DNA of 64,000 nt from Mycolicibacterium komanii (lineage in GTDB: Bacteria > Actinomycetota > Actinomycetes > Mycobacteriales > Mycobacteriaceae): positions 5,520 through 69,519 of the forward strand of contig NZ_CVTA01000017.1 in assembly GCF_001050035.1 (NCBI RefSeq). The letters run 5' to 3'. The notes beneath the pieces were generated by a model. That model saw only the letters and a program-made list of their open reading frames with translations. It ran no database searches and was not told where the DNA came from. Positions 27,383 to 37,018 of the stretch are shown here, in pieces. Position 1 is the first letter of the stretch, and each line of letters starts with the position of its first letter. Made by a program: the position numbers and the translations under genes.

Positions 27383-27401
27383 TTAGCAGAGTCTAACCTT
27401 A
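27383..27401. promoter_or_regulatory. IdeR (iron-box)-like site
   Basis: The 19 bases match the mycobacterial iron-box consensus TTAGGTTAGGCTAACCTAA at 14 positions, with intact TTAG at one end and CTAACCT at the other. A second TTAGCCTA core follows at 27403-27410, echoing tandem iron boxes. It lies 37 bases before the minus-strand unknown gene and about 190 bases before bfrA, so it could serve either or both. Confidence 0.65.
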
Positions 27402-27587
27402 CTTAGCCTAGGCAGTCCAGACTAGGCCCCCGATCTGCGCCTCGAGGCGCCGGACCGGTTGACATTCCGGTCGAAAACACGCCCCGCACAAGGATTAAAG
27501 CGAGCTTGTCGGAGGTAACTGCACTAGCGTGGACGGTGCATCACCGACAGCGAAGCTTGATCAGCCCTCAAGTGCCTAGGAGCGACC

Positions 27588-28073
27588 ATGCAAGGCGATC
27601 CGGACGTCCTCAAACTGCTCAACGAGCAATTGACGAGTGAGCTCACGGCCATTAATCAGTATTTCCTGCATTCGAAGATGCAGGCGAATTGGGGCTTCAC
27701 CGAACTCGCCGAATACACACGCAAAGAGTCATTCGAAGAAATGAATCATGCGGAGTCCATCACGAACCGCATTCTTCTTCTCGACGGCCTGCCGAACTAT
27801 CAGCGACTGTTCTCGTTGCGGATCGGGCAGACCCTGCGCGAGCAGTTCGAGGCCGACCTCGCCATCGAGTACGAGGTGCTCGAACGCCTACGGCCGGGCA
27901 TCATCATGTGCCGCGAGAAGGGCGACGCCACCTCGGCGACGCTGCTCGAGAAGATCCTCGACAACGAGGAAGACCACATCGACTACCTCGAGACGCAGTT
28001 GCAACTGATGGACAAGCTGGGCGAGGAGCTTTACTCGGCCCAGTGCGTCTCACGCCCACCGACCTCGCTCTAG
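27588..28073 (+). CDS. bfrA: Bacterioferritin (BfrA)
   Basis: 161 residues beginning MQGDPDVLKLLNEQLTSELTAINQYF. The ferroxidase ligands are in place: Glu18, Glu51 and His54 in ESFEEMNHAE, later Glu in DLAIEYEVLE, and Glu/His in DNEEDHIDYLE; Met52 is the haem ligand shared by dimers. It forms a 24-subunit shell that oxidises and stores iron. The ribosome site AGGAG lies five bases before ATG 27588. The gene, with Bfd and the IdeR-like box to its left, forms an iron-storage block; the same gene is Rv1876 in M. tuberculosis. Confidence 0.96.
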   Translation: MQGDPDVLKLLNEQLTSELTAINQYFLHSKMQANWGFTELAEYTRKESFEEMNHAESITNRILLLDGLPNYQRLFSLRIGQTLREQFEADLAIEYEVLERLRPGIIMCREKGDATSATLLEKILDNEEDHIDYLETQLQLMDKLGEELYSAQCVSRPPTSL

Positions 28074-28098
28074 CTGCACCTTCTCTCCGCGAGTCTCG

Positions 28099-28158
28099 GC
28101 GAGCGTGCGTGTCTGCACCCAACACGCCGCTGCTCGGCAGCGTTTTGCGCACGCTCGC
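28099..28158 (+). terminator. Hairpin-rich repeat after bfrA
   Basis: GCGAGCGTGCG (28099-28109) and CGCACGCTCGC (28148-28158) are perfect 11-base arms; the loop contains a second small hairpin (CGCTGC/GCAGCG). It starts 26 bases after the bfrA stop codon and may terminate its transcript. The same GAGCGTGCGCAAA sequence recurs near 35.98 kb. Confidence 0.65.
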
Positions 28159-28173
28159 GGGGGCAATTCTTTC

Positions 28174-30287
<2,114 letters not shown>

Positions 30288-30305
30288 CCGCCGCAAAGCC
30301 GAAAC

Positions 30306-30319
30306 TAGAACGCGTTCCA
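30306..30319 (+). promoter_or_regulatory. KstR-like box before the carboxymuconolactone-decarboxylase gene
   Basis: TAGAACGCGTTCCA fits TnnAACnnGTTnnA. It lies 18 bases upstream of the -10 TACGAT, over the -35 region, where a repressor would block polymerase. This is the second such box in the window. Confidence 0.6.
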
Positions 30320-30337
30320 ATTCGAGGCGGGCGGGCG

Positions 30338-30343
30338 TACGAT
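30338..30343 (+). promoter_or_regulatory. Leaderless -10 for the carboxymuconolactone-decarboxylase gene
   Basis: TACGAT ends six bases before ATG 30350, with no ribosome site. The identical hexamer and spacing occur at 36025-36030. Confidence 0.6.
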
Positions 30344-30349
30344 GCCGCC

Positions 30350-30832
30350 ATGAGTCGAATTGGAGACTTCGCCGACGACGACGCTGCCGCTTGGGTGACG
30401 AAGTCGCCGGATATCGGTGTCGCGATGGCCGGCTTCACCAATGCGGTCTACACCAAGAACCGGCTGCCGATGCGGGTCCGCGAACTGGCGCGGATGGTCA
30501 TCGCGTTGGACAACGAGTGCGTGGTGTGCCAGAACACCCGCGACTCCGAGGGCCTGGCGGCTGGCGTCGATGAGGACCTGTATGACCACGCGGCCGAGTG
30601 GCGGACGTGGCCGGGCTACAGCGAGCAGGAGCGCATCGCCGCCGAGTTCGCCGAACGCTTCGCCAGCGACCACACCGGGTTGCGCGACGACGATGACTTC
30701 TGGCAGCGCTGCCGCGAACACTTCTCCGATGAGCTGCTGACCGACCTCGCGCTCTCGTGCGCGATGTGGTTGGGCATGGGCCGGATGTTGCGCACGCTCG
30801 ACATCGGCCAAAGCTGCAAGATCACGCTGTAA
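30350..30832 (+). CDS. Carboxymuconolactone decarboxylase (AhpD-like) family protein
   Basis: 160 residues, all-helical, with NRLPMRVRELARMVIALDNECVVCQNTRDSEGLAAGV. The CxxC pair is a redox feature of the AhpD branch of the carboxymuconolactone decarboxylase family. The usual His a few residues after the second Cys is replaced (CQNTRDSEG), so peroxidase-type activity is uncertain. A KstR-like box and a leaderless -10 lie directly upstream, suggesting sterol-linked expression. The next gene, glnA3, starts 20 bp later and may be read from the same transcript. Confidence 0.8.
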   Translation: MSRIGDFADDDAAAWVTKSPDIGVAMAGFTNAVYTKNRLPMRVRELARMVIALDNECVVCQNTRDSEGLAAGVDEDLYDHAAEWRTWPGYSEQERIAAEFAERFASDHTGLRDDDDFWQRCREHFSDELLTDLALSCAMWLGMGRMLRTLDIGQSCKITL

Positions 30833-30852
30833 CCCGCTGCGAGGCGCGCACA

Positions 30853-32223
30853 ATGGCTGTGGTGAAACCAGCAGCAGCCAAACCGCTCGCGGCGGCGGCG
30901 ATCGCCCAACTCGAGGCCGACGGGGTAGCGACCCTCATCGGCACGGTGGTCAGTGCGGCGGGTCTCACGCTCGCCAAGACGGTTCCATTGCGGCGGATGG
31001 GCACGTTCGCCGACCCCGGTCTCGGGGCCAGCCCGGTGTGGCACGTCTTCGCGATCGACCAGAGCGGCATCGTCTTCGGTGACGAGATCGGCGTGGTGGG
31101 GGACCAGCGGATCCGGATCGACCTCGGCGGGTTGCGCATCCTCGGCGACGGTTTGGCTTGGGCACCAGGCAATTTCTTCAACCAGGACGGCACTCCGGAC
31201 CCTTACTGCAGCCGCGGTGCCCTCGGCCGGGTGGCAGGTCGGTTGTCCGACGCCGGGATCAGCACGGTGGTGGGCCACGAGATGGAGTTCGTGCTCGTCG
31301 GCCCCGACGGCAGCCGGCTCCCGTCACACCTGTGGGCTCAATACGGTTTGGCCGGAGTCTTGGAGTACGAGGGATTCGTCCGCGACGTCACCGATGCGGC
31401 GACCGCGTCGGGTGTCGCGATCGAACAGTTCCATCCCGAGTACGGCGTCAACCAGTTCGAGATCTCGCTGGCCGCGCTGCCGCCGGTCGCGGCCGCCGAC
31501 GCGCTGGTGCTGATGCGGATCATCGTCGGCCGGGTCGCGCGACGTTACGGCATGCGGGTGAGCCTGTCGCCGGTGCCGTTCGCGGGAGAGGTCGGATCGG
31601 GTTCGCATCAACACTTCTCGATGAAGCGCGGCGACCTGCCACTGTTCTCTGACGGCGACGGCGTCAACGGCCTCACCGCCGAAGGGGAGTCAGCGGTGGC
31701 GGGGCTGCTCGCCGGGCTGCCGGATGCCCAAGGCGTGCTCGCCGGCTCCGTGCTGTCGGGTCAACGCATGCAACCCGGTCACTGGTCCGGCGCAACGGTC
31801 TGCTGGGGCACCGAAAACCGCGAAGCCGCAGTGCGATTCCTGGTCGGCGGGGTGAGCAATCCCTCGGGAGCCAATGTCGAGGTGAAGGTCATCGATCCGT
31901 CGGCCAATCCGTACCTGGCAACGGCGACGATCCTGGGCCTTGCCCTGGACGGGATCGAGCGCGAGCGGAAGCTGCCACCGGAGACCACGGTCGATCCCGC
32001 CACGCTCACCGACGAGCAACGACAGCGGGCCGGCATCGTGACGATGGCCGACAACCAAGCCGATGCCGTGGATGCGCTGGACCGTTCCGAGCTCATGCGG
32101 AACATCCTCGGCGACGCGGTGGTCGACTCCGTCGTCGCCGTGCGCCGCTACGAACAGAAGAACTTCGGCGACCTCAGCGCGCAGGACGCTGCCGACAGGT
32201 TCCGATTGGCGTGGAGCGTCTGA
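30853..32223 (+). CDS. glnA3: Glutamine-synthetase-family ligase, GlnA3 type
   Basis: 456 residues. The ATP/glutamate-binding elements of the family are visible: GHEMEFVLVG, EYGVNQFEISLAALPP, GSGSHQHFSM, WGTENREAAVRF and ANVEVKVIDPSANPYLATA. In canonical enzymes the last motif reads RIEVR; here VEVKV suggests a changed acceptor site. GlnA3-type proteins are not the main ammonia-assimilating enzyme and in related actinobacteria gamma-glutamylate polyamines or amines. Position after the MFS gene matches Rv1878. The ATG at 30853 fits homologue length. Confidence 0.85.
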   Translation: MAVVKPAAAKPLAAAAIAQLEADGVATLIGTVVSAAGLTLAKTVPLRRMGTFADPGLGASPVWHVFAIDQSGIVFGDEIGVVGDQRIRIDLGGLRILGDGLAWAPGNFFNQDGTPDPYCSRGALGRVAGRLSDAGISTVVGHEMEFVLVGPDGSRLPSHLWAQYGLAGVLEYEGFVRDVTDAATASGVAIEQFHPEYGVNQFEISLAALPPVAAADALVLMRIIVGRVARRYGMRVSLSPVPFAGEVGSGSHQHFSMKRGDLPLFSDGDGVNGLTAEGESAVAGLLAGLPDAQGVLAGSVLSGQRMQPGHWSGATVCWGTENREAAVRFLVGGVSNPSGANVEVKVIDPSANPYLATATILGLALDGIERERKLPPETTVDPATLTDEQRQRAGIVTMADNQADAVDALDRSELMRNILGDAVVDSVVAVRRYEQKNFGDLSAQDAADRFRLAWSV

Positions 32224-32386
32224 GTTCTGCGCTGTTGCATTTCCCGACGGACAGGAAACCCTTCCGATTCCGCGAGTCGAATCTAGCTCTCCGGCGATTT
32301 CGGGTGACACGGCGATCAACGAGTATCGCGATAGTCGCAGCGCATGCGACACCCACAACCCGACAACGTCGAAGAGGAGTTACGAA

Positions 32387-32650
32387 ATGTCTCGTTCACG
32401 CACCACCTCGCTTGCCGTGGCCGCGGCCGCCGTACTCGGCGCGCTCATCACCACGATCGCACCCATCGCCCACGCCGAGAAAATCTCGGAGAAGACCATC
32501 AGGAGCGAATGCGCTTCGGCCGGCGGCACCTACGCCACCACTACCAAAGGCGGCACCCGGTTCTCCACATGTGACTACAAGGACAACGAGGGCAACAAGT
32601 TCCGTGATTACTACATGGACGGCGGCTACTACTCGACGCGGCCGTTCTGA
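32387..32650 (+). CDS. Small secreted protein, unknown function
   Basis: 87 residues: MSRSRTTSLAVAAAAVLGAL begins a Sec signal with an AHA cleavage site near residue 30. The mature part is about 57 residues with two Cys (RSECAS, FSTCDY), enough for one disulfide, and many Tyr/Gly near the end (DYYMDGGYYSTRPF). No family is recognised. A strong AGGAG ribosome site precedes the ATG at 32387. It stands alone between glnA3 and the convergent NTF2-like gene. Confidence 0.72.
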   Translation: MSRSRTTSLAVAAAAVLGALITTIAPIAHAEKISEKTIRSECASAGGTYATTTKGGTRFSTCDYKDNEGNKFRDYYMDGGYYSTRPF

Positions 32651-32672
32651 GCGTGGGTGATCGGTCGTCGCC

Positions 32673-33116
32673 TCAGACCAGACCGGTCGCGTCGAACATC
32701 CATGACATGTCGGCGTTGGCGAAGTCTTCCATCCAGGTGGGCGGCGCGTTGTTGGCCAGCGCGCCCATGTCCCAGTAGTCCTTCCACAGGGTGATCTTGC
32801 CGTTCTCGACGCGATGCACGGTGACGAACTGGAGGACGGCGGATTCCCCGGTGGGCCAATGCCATTCCTCGGAATGCTCGTACATCACGTCGGTGCCGTT
32901 GTCGACCATCAGCCCCGTGAAGTTCTCGTAGGAGGCCAGCGGCTCGAGGCCGATCTTGAGTCGCTTGACGATGTCCTCCGGCCCGCGCGCGGCGGCCGCC
33001 GGACCCACGGGCATGTCGAGGTAGATGCAGTCGTCGGACAGGAAGGTCTTGACCTCCTCCCAGTCACGCGCCGACAGCGCCTTCCACATTCCGAGAACCG
33101 TATCCTCAACCGACAC
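32673..33116 (-). CDS. NTF2-like protein, limonene-epoxide-hydrolase family
   Basis: 147 residues of the cone-shaped NTF2-like fold. The opening VLGMWKALSARDWEEVKTFLSDDCIYLDMPVGP, and HRVENGKITLWKDYWDMG later, match the limonene-1,2-epoxide hydrolase branch, whose Asp/Arg/Asp triad lies in just such segments (DWEE..., KDYWD). Substrate unknown. The GTG start at 33116 overlaps the end of the amidohydrolase gene by 11 bp, so the two are probably one operon. Confidence 0.78.
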   Translation of the reverse strand: MSVEDTVLGMWKALSARDWEEVKTFLSDDCIYLDMPVGPAAAARGPEDIVKRLKIGLEPLASYENFTGLMVDNGTDVMYEHSEEWHWPTGESAVLQFVTVHRVENGKITLWKDYWDMGALANNAPPTWMEDFANADMSWMFDATGLV

Positions 33117-34980
33117 TGGTCAATTCACCTTCCTGCTGGGCAGGCGCGGGCGACTTGTGTGCTGCGCGCAGAAAACGCCCGGTCCGCTGTTGGCCGACGA
33201 GCTCGGTCGGCTTGCCGTCCAGGAAGACCGCACGGCCGCCGACGAACACCGCCGCGACCGTCTCGTCGTTGCGGTTGACCATGCGGGACAGTCCGCCGTA
33301 CTGGTCGACGCGCTCCTCGGCGTAACGGTCAAGCGAGTCGTCGAGGTGGGCGGGGTCGACGATCACGACGTCGGCCCGGTCGCCGATACGCAGATGGCCG
33401 GCGTCCAGCCGATACCAGTCGGCCAGCTCGCCGGTGAGCCGGTGCACCGCGTGTTCGACTGTCATGAACGGCTTTCCGCTCCGTTCGGCGCTGTACACAT
33501 GGCGAAGCAAGCGCAACCCCATGTTGTAGAAACCCATGTTGCGCAGATGCGCACCGGCGTCGGAGAACCCCATCTGGACACCGGAATCCGCCGCAAGTTT
33601 CTTGAGTACCTCGGGGCGGTGGTTGGAGATCGTGGTGCGCCAGCGCAGCGCCGTGCCGTGTTCGAGCACCAGGTCGAGGAACGCGTCGACGGGATGCACG
33701 CCGCCCCGCTCCTGACCGACCTGGCCGAACGACTTGCCGACGACAGAGGCGTCGGGGCACGCGACGATCTCGGCGTCGAAGAAATCGCGCTGCCACACCC
33801 GGATCCCGAGCTTGCTCTCGTACTCCTTGCGGAACCGGCGGCGGTAGGCGGCGTCACGCATCAGCTCGTTGCGTTCGACTTCGTCGCGCAGATGCAGCGC
33901 CGCCGCGCCCGCGCCGAACTCCTCGAACACCACCAGGTCGATGCCGTCGGCGTAGACCTCGAACGGGACGGGCAGGTGCTGCCAACGAAAGTTCCCGCCG
34001 AGCTTGCCGACCAGCCGGGCTGCCGGGCCCAGTGCGTGGATGCTGTACGGGTTCGATTTCACGTCCGCGGCCGACAACAGGCTGGTCTTGAGCGGGTTGC
34101 GCACAATGCCCAGCGACTGCGCCAGCTGCGAGGCGAGATTGAGCGGGTTCTGAATGTCGGGGCCCGACTGCAGGATTCGACCGGTGCGCCGCAGCAGTGA
34201 CTTCAGCCGGCGTAGCTCACGTGGTTTGGCGTAGGTCGACGGGAGGGTCCTCGAACGGCACACATCCCCGTCGAGCTTGTCGAACAGCAGTTGCTGCGAG
34301 GACATTCCGACGAACCCGGCCTTGAGTGCTTCGAATAGCCAACGCTCCATCTGCGCTTGCTCGGCCTTCGTGGGCCGGTGGTCCTTCCGGGTGGCGCGAT
34401 CGAGCCCCATCGTCGCGGCGCGCATGTCGGAGTGTCCGATGAAGGCCGCGATGTTGGGCCCGAGCGGTCGCGACTCCAGCGCCTCGATGTATTCCTCGCA
34501 GTTCGTCCAAGTCTTGTGCTGCTCGACCGCGGAGATCACGTGATCGCGGGGGATCGCCTCCACCCGGCCGAAGATGTCGCCGGCGTCACTGGCGTCGACG
34601 TGCACGGTGGACAGCGAGCAGGACCCGAGCATGACGGTAGTCACGCCGTGGCGCAGCGATTCGGCGAGGGCGGGCCCGTTGAGCACCTCGACGTCGTAGT
34701 GGGTGTGAATGTCGAGCATGCCGGGCAGGATCCACTTGCCGGTGGCGTCGATGACTCGCGGGCAGCCGGTGGCGTCGAGTTCGTCGGGGCTGATCGCCAC
34801 GACGTGGCCGTCGCGGATGCCCAGATTGCGGACCGCCGACGGGGCACCGGTGCCATCGAACCAGCGGCCGTTGCGGATGATCGTGTCGTAGGTCACCCCG
34901 TCATAGAACCGCCCGCCAATTAGCCTGTCAATCGAATCGGTGAACAGATTCACGATTTTGTCTACTCGCGCGATTGACAT
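33106..34980 (-). CDS. Amidohydrolase-family protein, N-acyl-D-amino-acid deacylase-like
   Basis: 624 residues. The amidohydrolase metal site opens with GKWILPGMLDIHTHYDVEV; GVTTVMLGSCSLS and a late FSDAGAHLRNMGFYNMGL supply further ligand regions, and the C-terminus (IGDRADVVIVDP...VFVGGRAVFLDG) is the usual beta-sandwich. Similar mycobacterial proteins are annotated as D-aminoacylase-like; the real substrate is unknown. The start is taken at ATG 34980 because the family core starts soon after; the open frame continues to 35100. It is divergent from the dienelactone-hydrolase lipoprotein gene. Confidence 0.82.
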   Translation of the reverse strand: MSIARVDKIVNLFTDSIDRLIGGRFYDGVTYDTIIRNGRWFDGTGAPSAVRNLGIRDGHVVAISPDELDATGCPRVIDATGKWILPGMLDIHTHYDVEVLNGPALAESLRHGVTTVMLGSCSLSTVHVDASDAGDIFGRVEAIPRDHVISAVEQHKTWTNCEEYIEALESRPLGPNIAAFIGHSDMRAATMGLDRATRKDHRPTKAEQAQMERWLFEALKAGFVGMSSQQLLFDKLDGDVCRSRTLPSTYAKPRELRRLKSLLRRTGRILQSGPDIQNPLNLASQLAQSLGIVRNPLKTSLLSAADVKSNPYSIHALGPAARLVGKLGGNFRWQHLPVPFEVYADGIDLVVFEEFGAGAAALHLRDEVERNELMRDAAYRRRFRKEYESKLGIRVWQRDFFDAEIVACPDASVVGKSFGQVGQERGGVHPVDAFLDLVLEHGTALRWRTTISNHRPEVLKKLAADSGVQMGFSDAGAHLRNMGFYNMGLRLLRHVYSAERSGKPFMTVEHAVHRLTGELADWYRLDAGHLRIGDRADVVIVDPAHLDDSLDRYAEERVDQYGGLSRMVNRNDETVAAVFVGGRAVFLDGKPTELVGQQRTGRFLRAAHKSPAPAQQEGELTSVG

Positions 34981-35052
34981 GCACTTATTCGAGCAACCAC
35001 CTGTCCGCTGAGTGGGTACCGGTGGCGTCGGCATCGGGGCATACTCGCGGAG

Positions 35053-35964
35053 GTGACCCCTCTGCAGCGGTACATCGCCGAAGAAATCGCCACCGATCAC
35101 GTCGATGGGGTGCTGTCCCGACGCGAAGCGTTACGCCGGCTCGCGCTGCTGGGTATCGGCACCGCAGGGGCCACGGCCTTGATCGCCGCATGCAGCCAGA
35201 ACAGCGAGCCGACGACCGAAACCCCCGCCACATCGAGCGGCGCCGCCACCGCGAGCCCCCCGCCGCCCGGCAGCCAGAACACGGTGCCCACCACCCCGAT
35301 CACCTGGGCCGGGCCGCGCGGCGAACTGCAGGCGGCGTGGGCCGAAGCCCAGCAGCCCCGCGGCGCCGTCCTCGTGATCCACGAGAACAAGGGCCTCAAC
35401 GACCATATTCGCTCGGTCGCGGGCCGGTTCGCCGGAACCGGGTACTCCGCGTTGGCGATCGATCTGCTCTCGGCACAGGGCGGTACGGCGACCTTCGCCG
35501 ATCCCGCGGAGGCGACGGCCGCGCTGGGCGCAATCCCACCGGAGGACGCGATCGCGGATCTGAAATCGGGTGTGGACGAACTGCAGCGGCGCGTGCCCGG
35601 TGAGAAGGTCGCCGGCGTCGGCTTCTGCATGGGCGGTGGTTATGTGTGGCGGCTGCTGGCCGCCGGCGAACCCAGACTGTCGGCCGCTGTGCCGTTCTAC
35701 GGCCCGACCCCGGACAACCCCGACTTCTCCGGATCCAAAGACGTTGCGGTGCTCGGCATTTACGCTGCGCAGGATCAGCGGGTCAACGCCACTGAACCCG
35801 TTGCGCGGGCGGCGCTCGAGAAGGCCGGCCTGATCTTCGAGTTGGTCACTGAACCCGACGCCAACCACGCGTTTTTCAACAACACTGGACAGCGATACAA
35901 CCCGGCGGCCGCGGCCGATGCATGGCGCCGCGTACAGGACTGGTTCGGCCGCTACCTGGCCTGA
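35053..35964 (+). CDS. Dienelactone-hydrolase-family exported lipoprotein
   Basis: 303 residues. The N-terminus (SRREALRRLALLGIGTAGATALIAAC) combines an Arg pair with a hydrophobic stretch and lipobox IAAC, suggesting a Tat-exported lipoprotein anchored at Cys47. A Ser/Thr/Pro-rich linker reaches residue 80, then an alpha/beta-hydrolase domain: GVGFCMGGGY holds the Cys nucleophile of dienelactone hydrolases, AAQDQRVN the Asp, and DANHAFFN the His. It probably hydrolyses a lactone or ester outside the membrane. GTG 35053 is the likely start. Confidence 0.84.
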   Translation: MTPLQRYIAEEIATDHVDGVLSRREALRRLALLGIGTAGATALIAACSQNSEPTTETPATSSGAATASPPPPGSQNTVPTTPITWAGPRGELQAAWAEAQQPRGAVLVIHENKGLNDHIRSVAGRFAGTGYSALAIDLLSAQGGTATFADPAEATAALGAIPPEDAIADLKSGVDELQRRVPGEKVAGVGFCMGGGYVWRLLAAGEPRLSAAVPFYGPTPDNPDFSGSKDVAVLGIYAAQDQRVNATEPVARAALEKAGLIFELVTEPDANHAFFNNTGQRYNPAAAADAWRRVQDWFGRYLA

Positions 35965-35967
35965 CGC

Positions 35968-35990
35968 CGCGCTCGTCGCGCACGAGCGTG
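35968..35990 (+). terminator. Short hairpin after the dienelactone-hydrolase gene
   Basis: Arms 35968-35976 and 35982-35990 (core CGCTCGT/ACGAGCG) with a 5-base loop, beginning four bases after the stop codon. No U tract. The downstream half extends into GAGCGTGCGCAAA, which also occurs (inverted) after bfrA. Confidence 0.55.
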
Positions 35991-36024
35991 CGCAAAGGCG
36001 ACACACGACTGTGCGCCGGTGACC

Positions 36025-36030
36025 TACGAT
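36025..36030 (+). promoter_or_regulatory. Leaderless -10 for the small secreted protein
   Basis: TACGAT ends six bases before ATG 36037, the same hexamer and spacing as at 30338-30343. It decides the start in favour of 36037 over the in-frame upstream codon at 36019. Confidence 0.6.
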
Positions 36031-36036
36031 TCCAAG

Positions 36037-36435
36037 ATGATCAGGTCGCTGATGGTCGCGGTCTTCACCGTCGCACTGAGCTGTCTGTCGGTGACCGCGA
36101 TGGCGGGCGCCGAGCCCTCCGAGCCTCCGTGCACCTTCACGCTCTCCGTACCGCATGTCGTCAATGTGTCGGGCACCGACATGGTGGCGGTGACGATGAC
36201 ACCTGCGGACTGCAACGGTGGCACCCCGTATCAGTCGGTCGCCTGCGTCGAACTCCAGGGCAGCCCGGGTCCGCAGCGATGCGTGCAGAACAACGGGCTA
36301 CTGACCGCGCTGGCGTACTACTCGCCGTACCAACCGGGCGCGACGTATGTGGCCACCGGACGCGGCTGCGCGACGTCGGGTAATCCGCCCGAGCCGGTCT
36401 GCCTGCCGAGCGGACCACTCACCGCCACGCTTTAG
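36037..36435 (+). CDS. Small secreted protein, unknown function
   Basis: 132 residues: a Sec signal (IRSLMVAVFTVALSCLSVTAM) with cleavage near AGA-EP at about 25. The mature protein has six Cys spread along its length (PPCTF, PADCNG, VACVE, QRCVQ, GRGCAT, PVCLP), consistent with three disulfides in an extracytoplasmic beta-rich fold. No family recognised. Leaderless start at 36037. It converges on the winged-helix regulator gene with 2 bp between stop codons. Confidence 0.7.
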   Translation: MIRSLMVAVFTVALSCLSVTAMAGAEPSEPPCTFTLSVPHVVNVSGTDMVAVTMTPADCNGGTPYQSVACVELQGSPGPQRCVQNNGLLTALAYYSPYQPGATYVATGRGCATSGNPPEPVCLPSGPLTATL

Positions 36436-36437
36436 CC

Positions 36438-36995
36438 TCACGCCGCGACGTACACCTCGGGTCCGGGATCGAACCGATACCCGCGGCCGCGGATCGTTGT
36501 CAGGACACCGGCGAACCGGCCCAGCTTGGCCCGTACCCGACGGATGTGGGTGTCGACGGTCCGGCGCGAGTCACCCGGCGACCAGTCGTGCCAAACCCGG
36601 GCGATCAACGCGTCGCGTGAAACGACGGTGCCCGGACGGGTCGCCAGGTGGCACAGCAATTCGAACTCGCGGTAGGTCATCCGCACCCGCTGCCCGTCGA
36701 TGCGCACCTCGCGCGCCGCCCGGTCGATCGACAACCCGGTGGGCGGCCGGGTCGTGTGACGCGACGGCGAGGCACGGGTGACCACCGCCTCACGCACTCG
36801 GACGCCGGGGATCGACGTGGCGATGAGCCGCCCGTATTCGTCGGCGAGATGCGCTGTGCGGCCCGCCAATACGGGCGAGTCGTGGGGTATGTCGAATACC
36901 AGCACCACCTGGAGCTCAGCCGTCGGGACCGGCCGACGCGAGGCGGACTGATACACCCCATCACTGTCACCGCGCCCGACCGCGCGGCACAGCAT
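36438..36995 (-). CDS. OmpR/PhoB-type winged-helix regulator without receiver domain
   Basis: 185 residues. The C-terminal half is a clear OmpR-type DNA-binding domain: LSIDRAAREVRIDGQRVRMTYREFELLCHLATRPGTVVSRDALIARVWHDW, then RRTVDTHIRRVRAKLG and TIRGRGYRF. The N-terminal 80 residues (ELQVVLVFDIPHDSPVLAGRTAHLADEYGRLIATSIPGV) are not a phospho-receiver: no acidic triad or phosphorylatable Asp pattern. It starts 23 bp after the MetQ-like gene and is probably co-transcribed. Start at ATG 36995 is tentative, since the frame is open well upstream inside the MetQ-like gene. Confidence 0.75.
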   Translation of the reverse strand: MLCRAVGRGDSDGVYQSASRRPVPTAELQVVLVFDIPHDSPVLAGRTAHLADEYGRLIATSIPGVRVREAVVTRASPSRHTTRPPTGLSIDRAAREVRIDGQRVRMTYREFELLCHLATRPGTVVSRDALIARVWHDWSPGDSRRTVDTHIRRVRAKLGRFAGVLTTIRGRGYRFDPGPEVYVAA

Positions 36996-37018
36996 TTCGC
37001 TCGCGCTGAGCGCAACGC

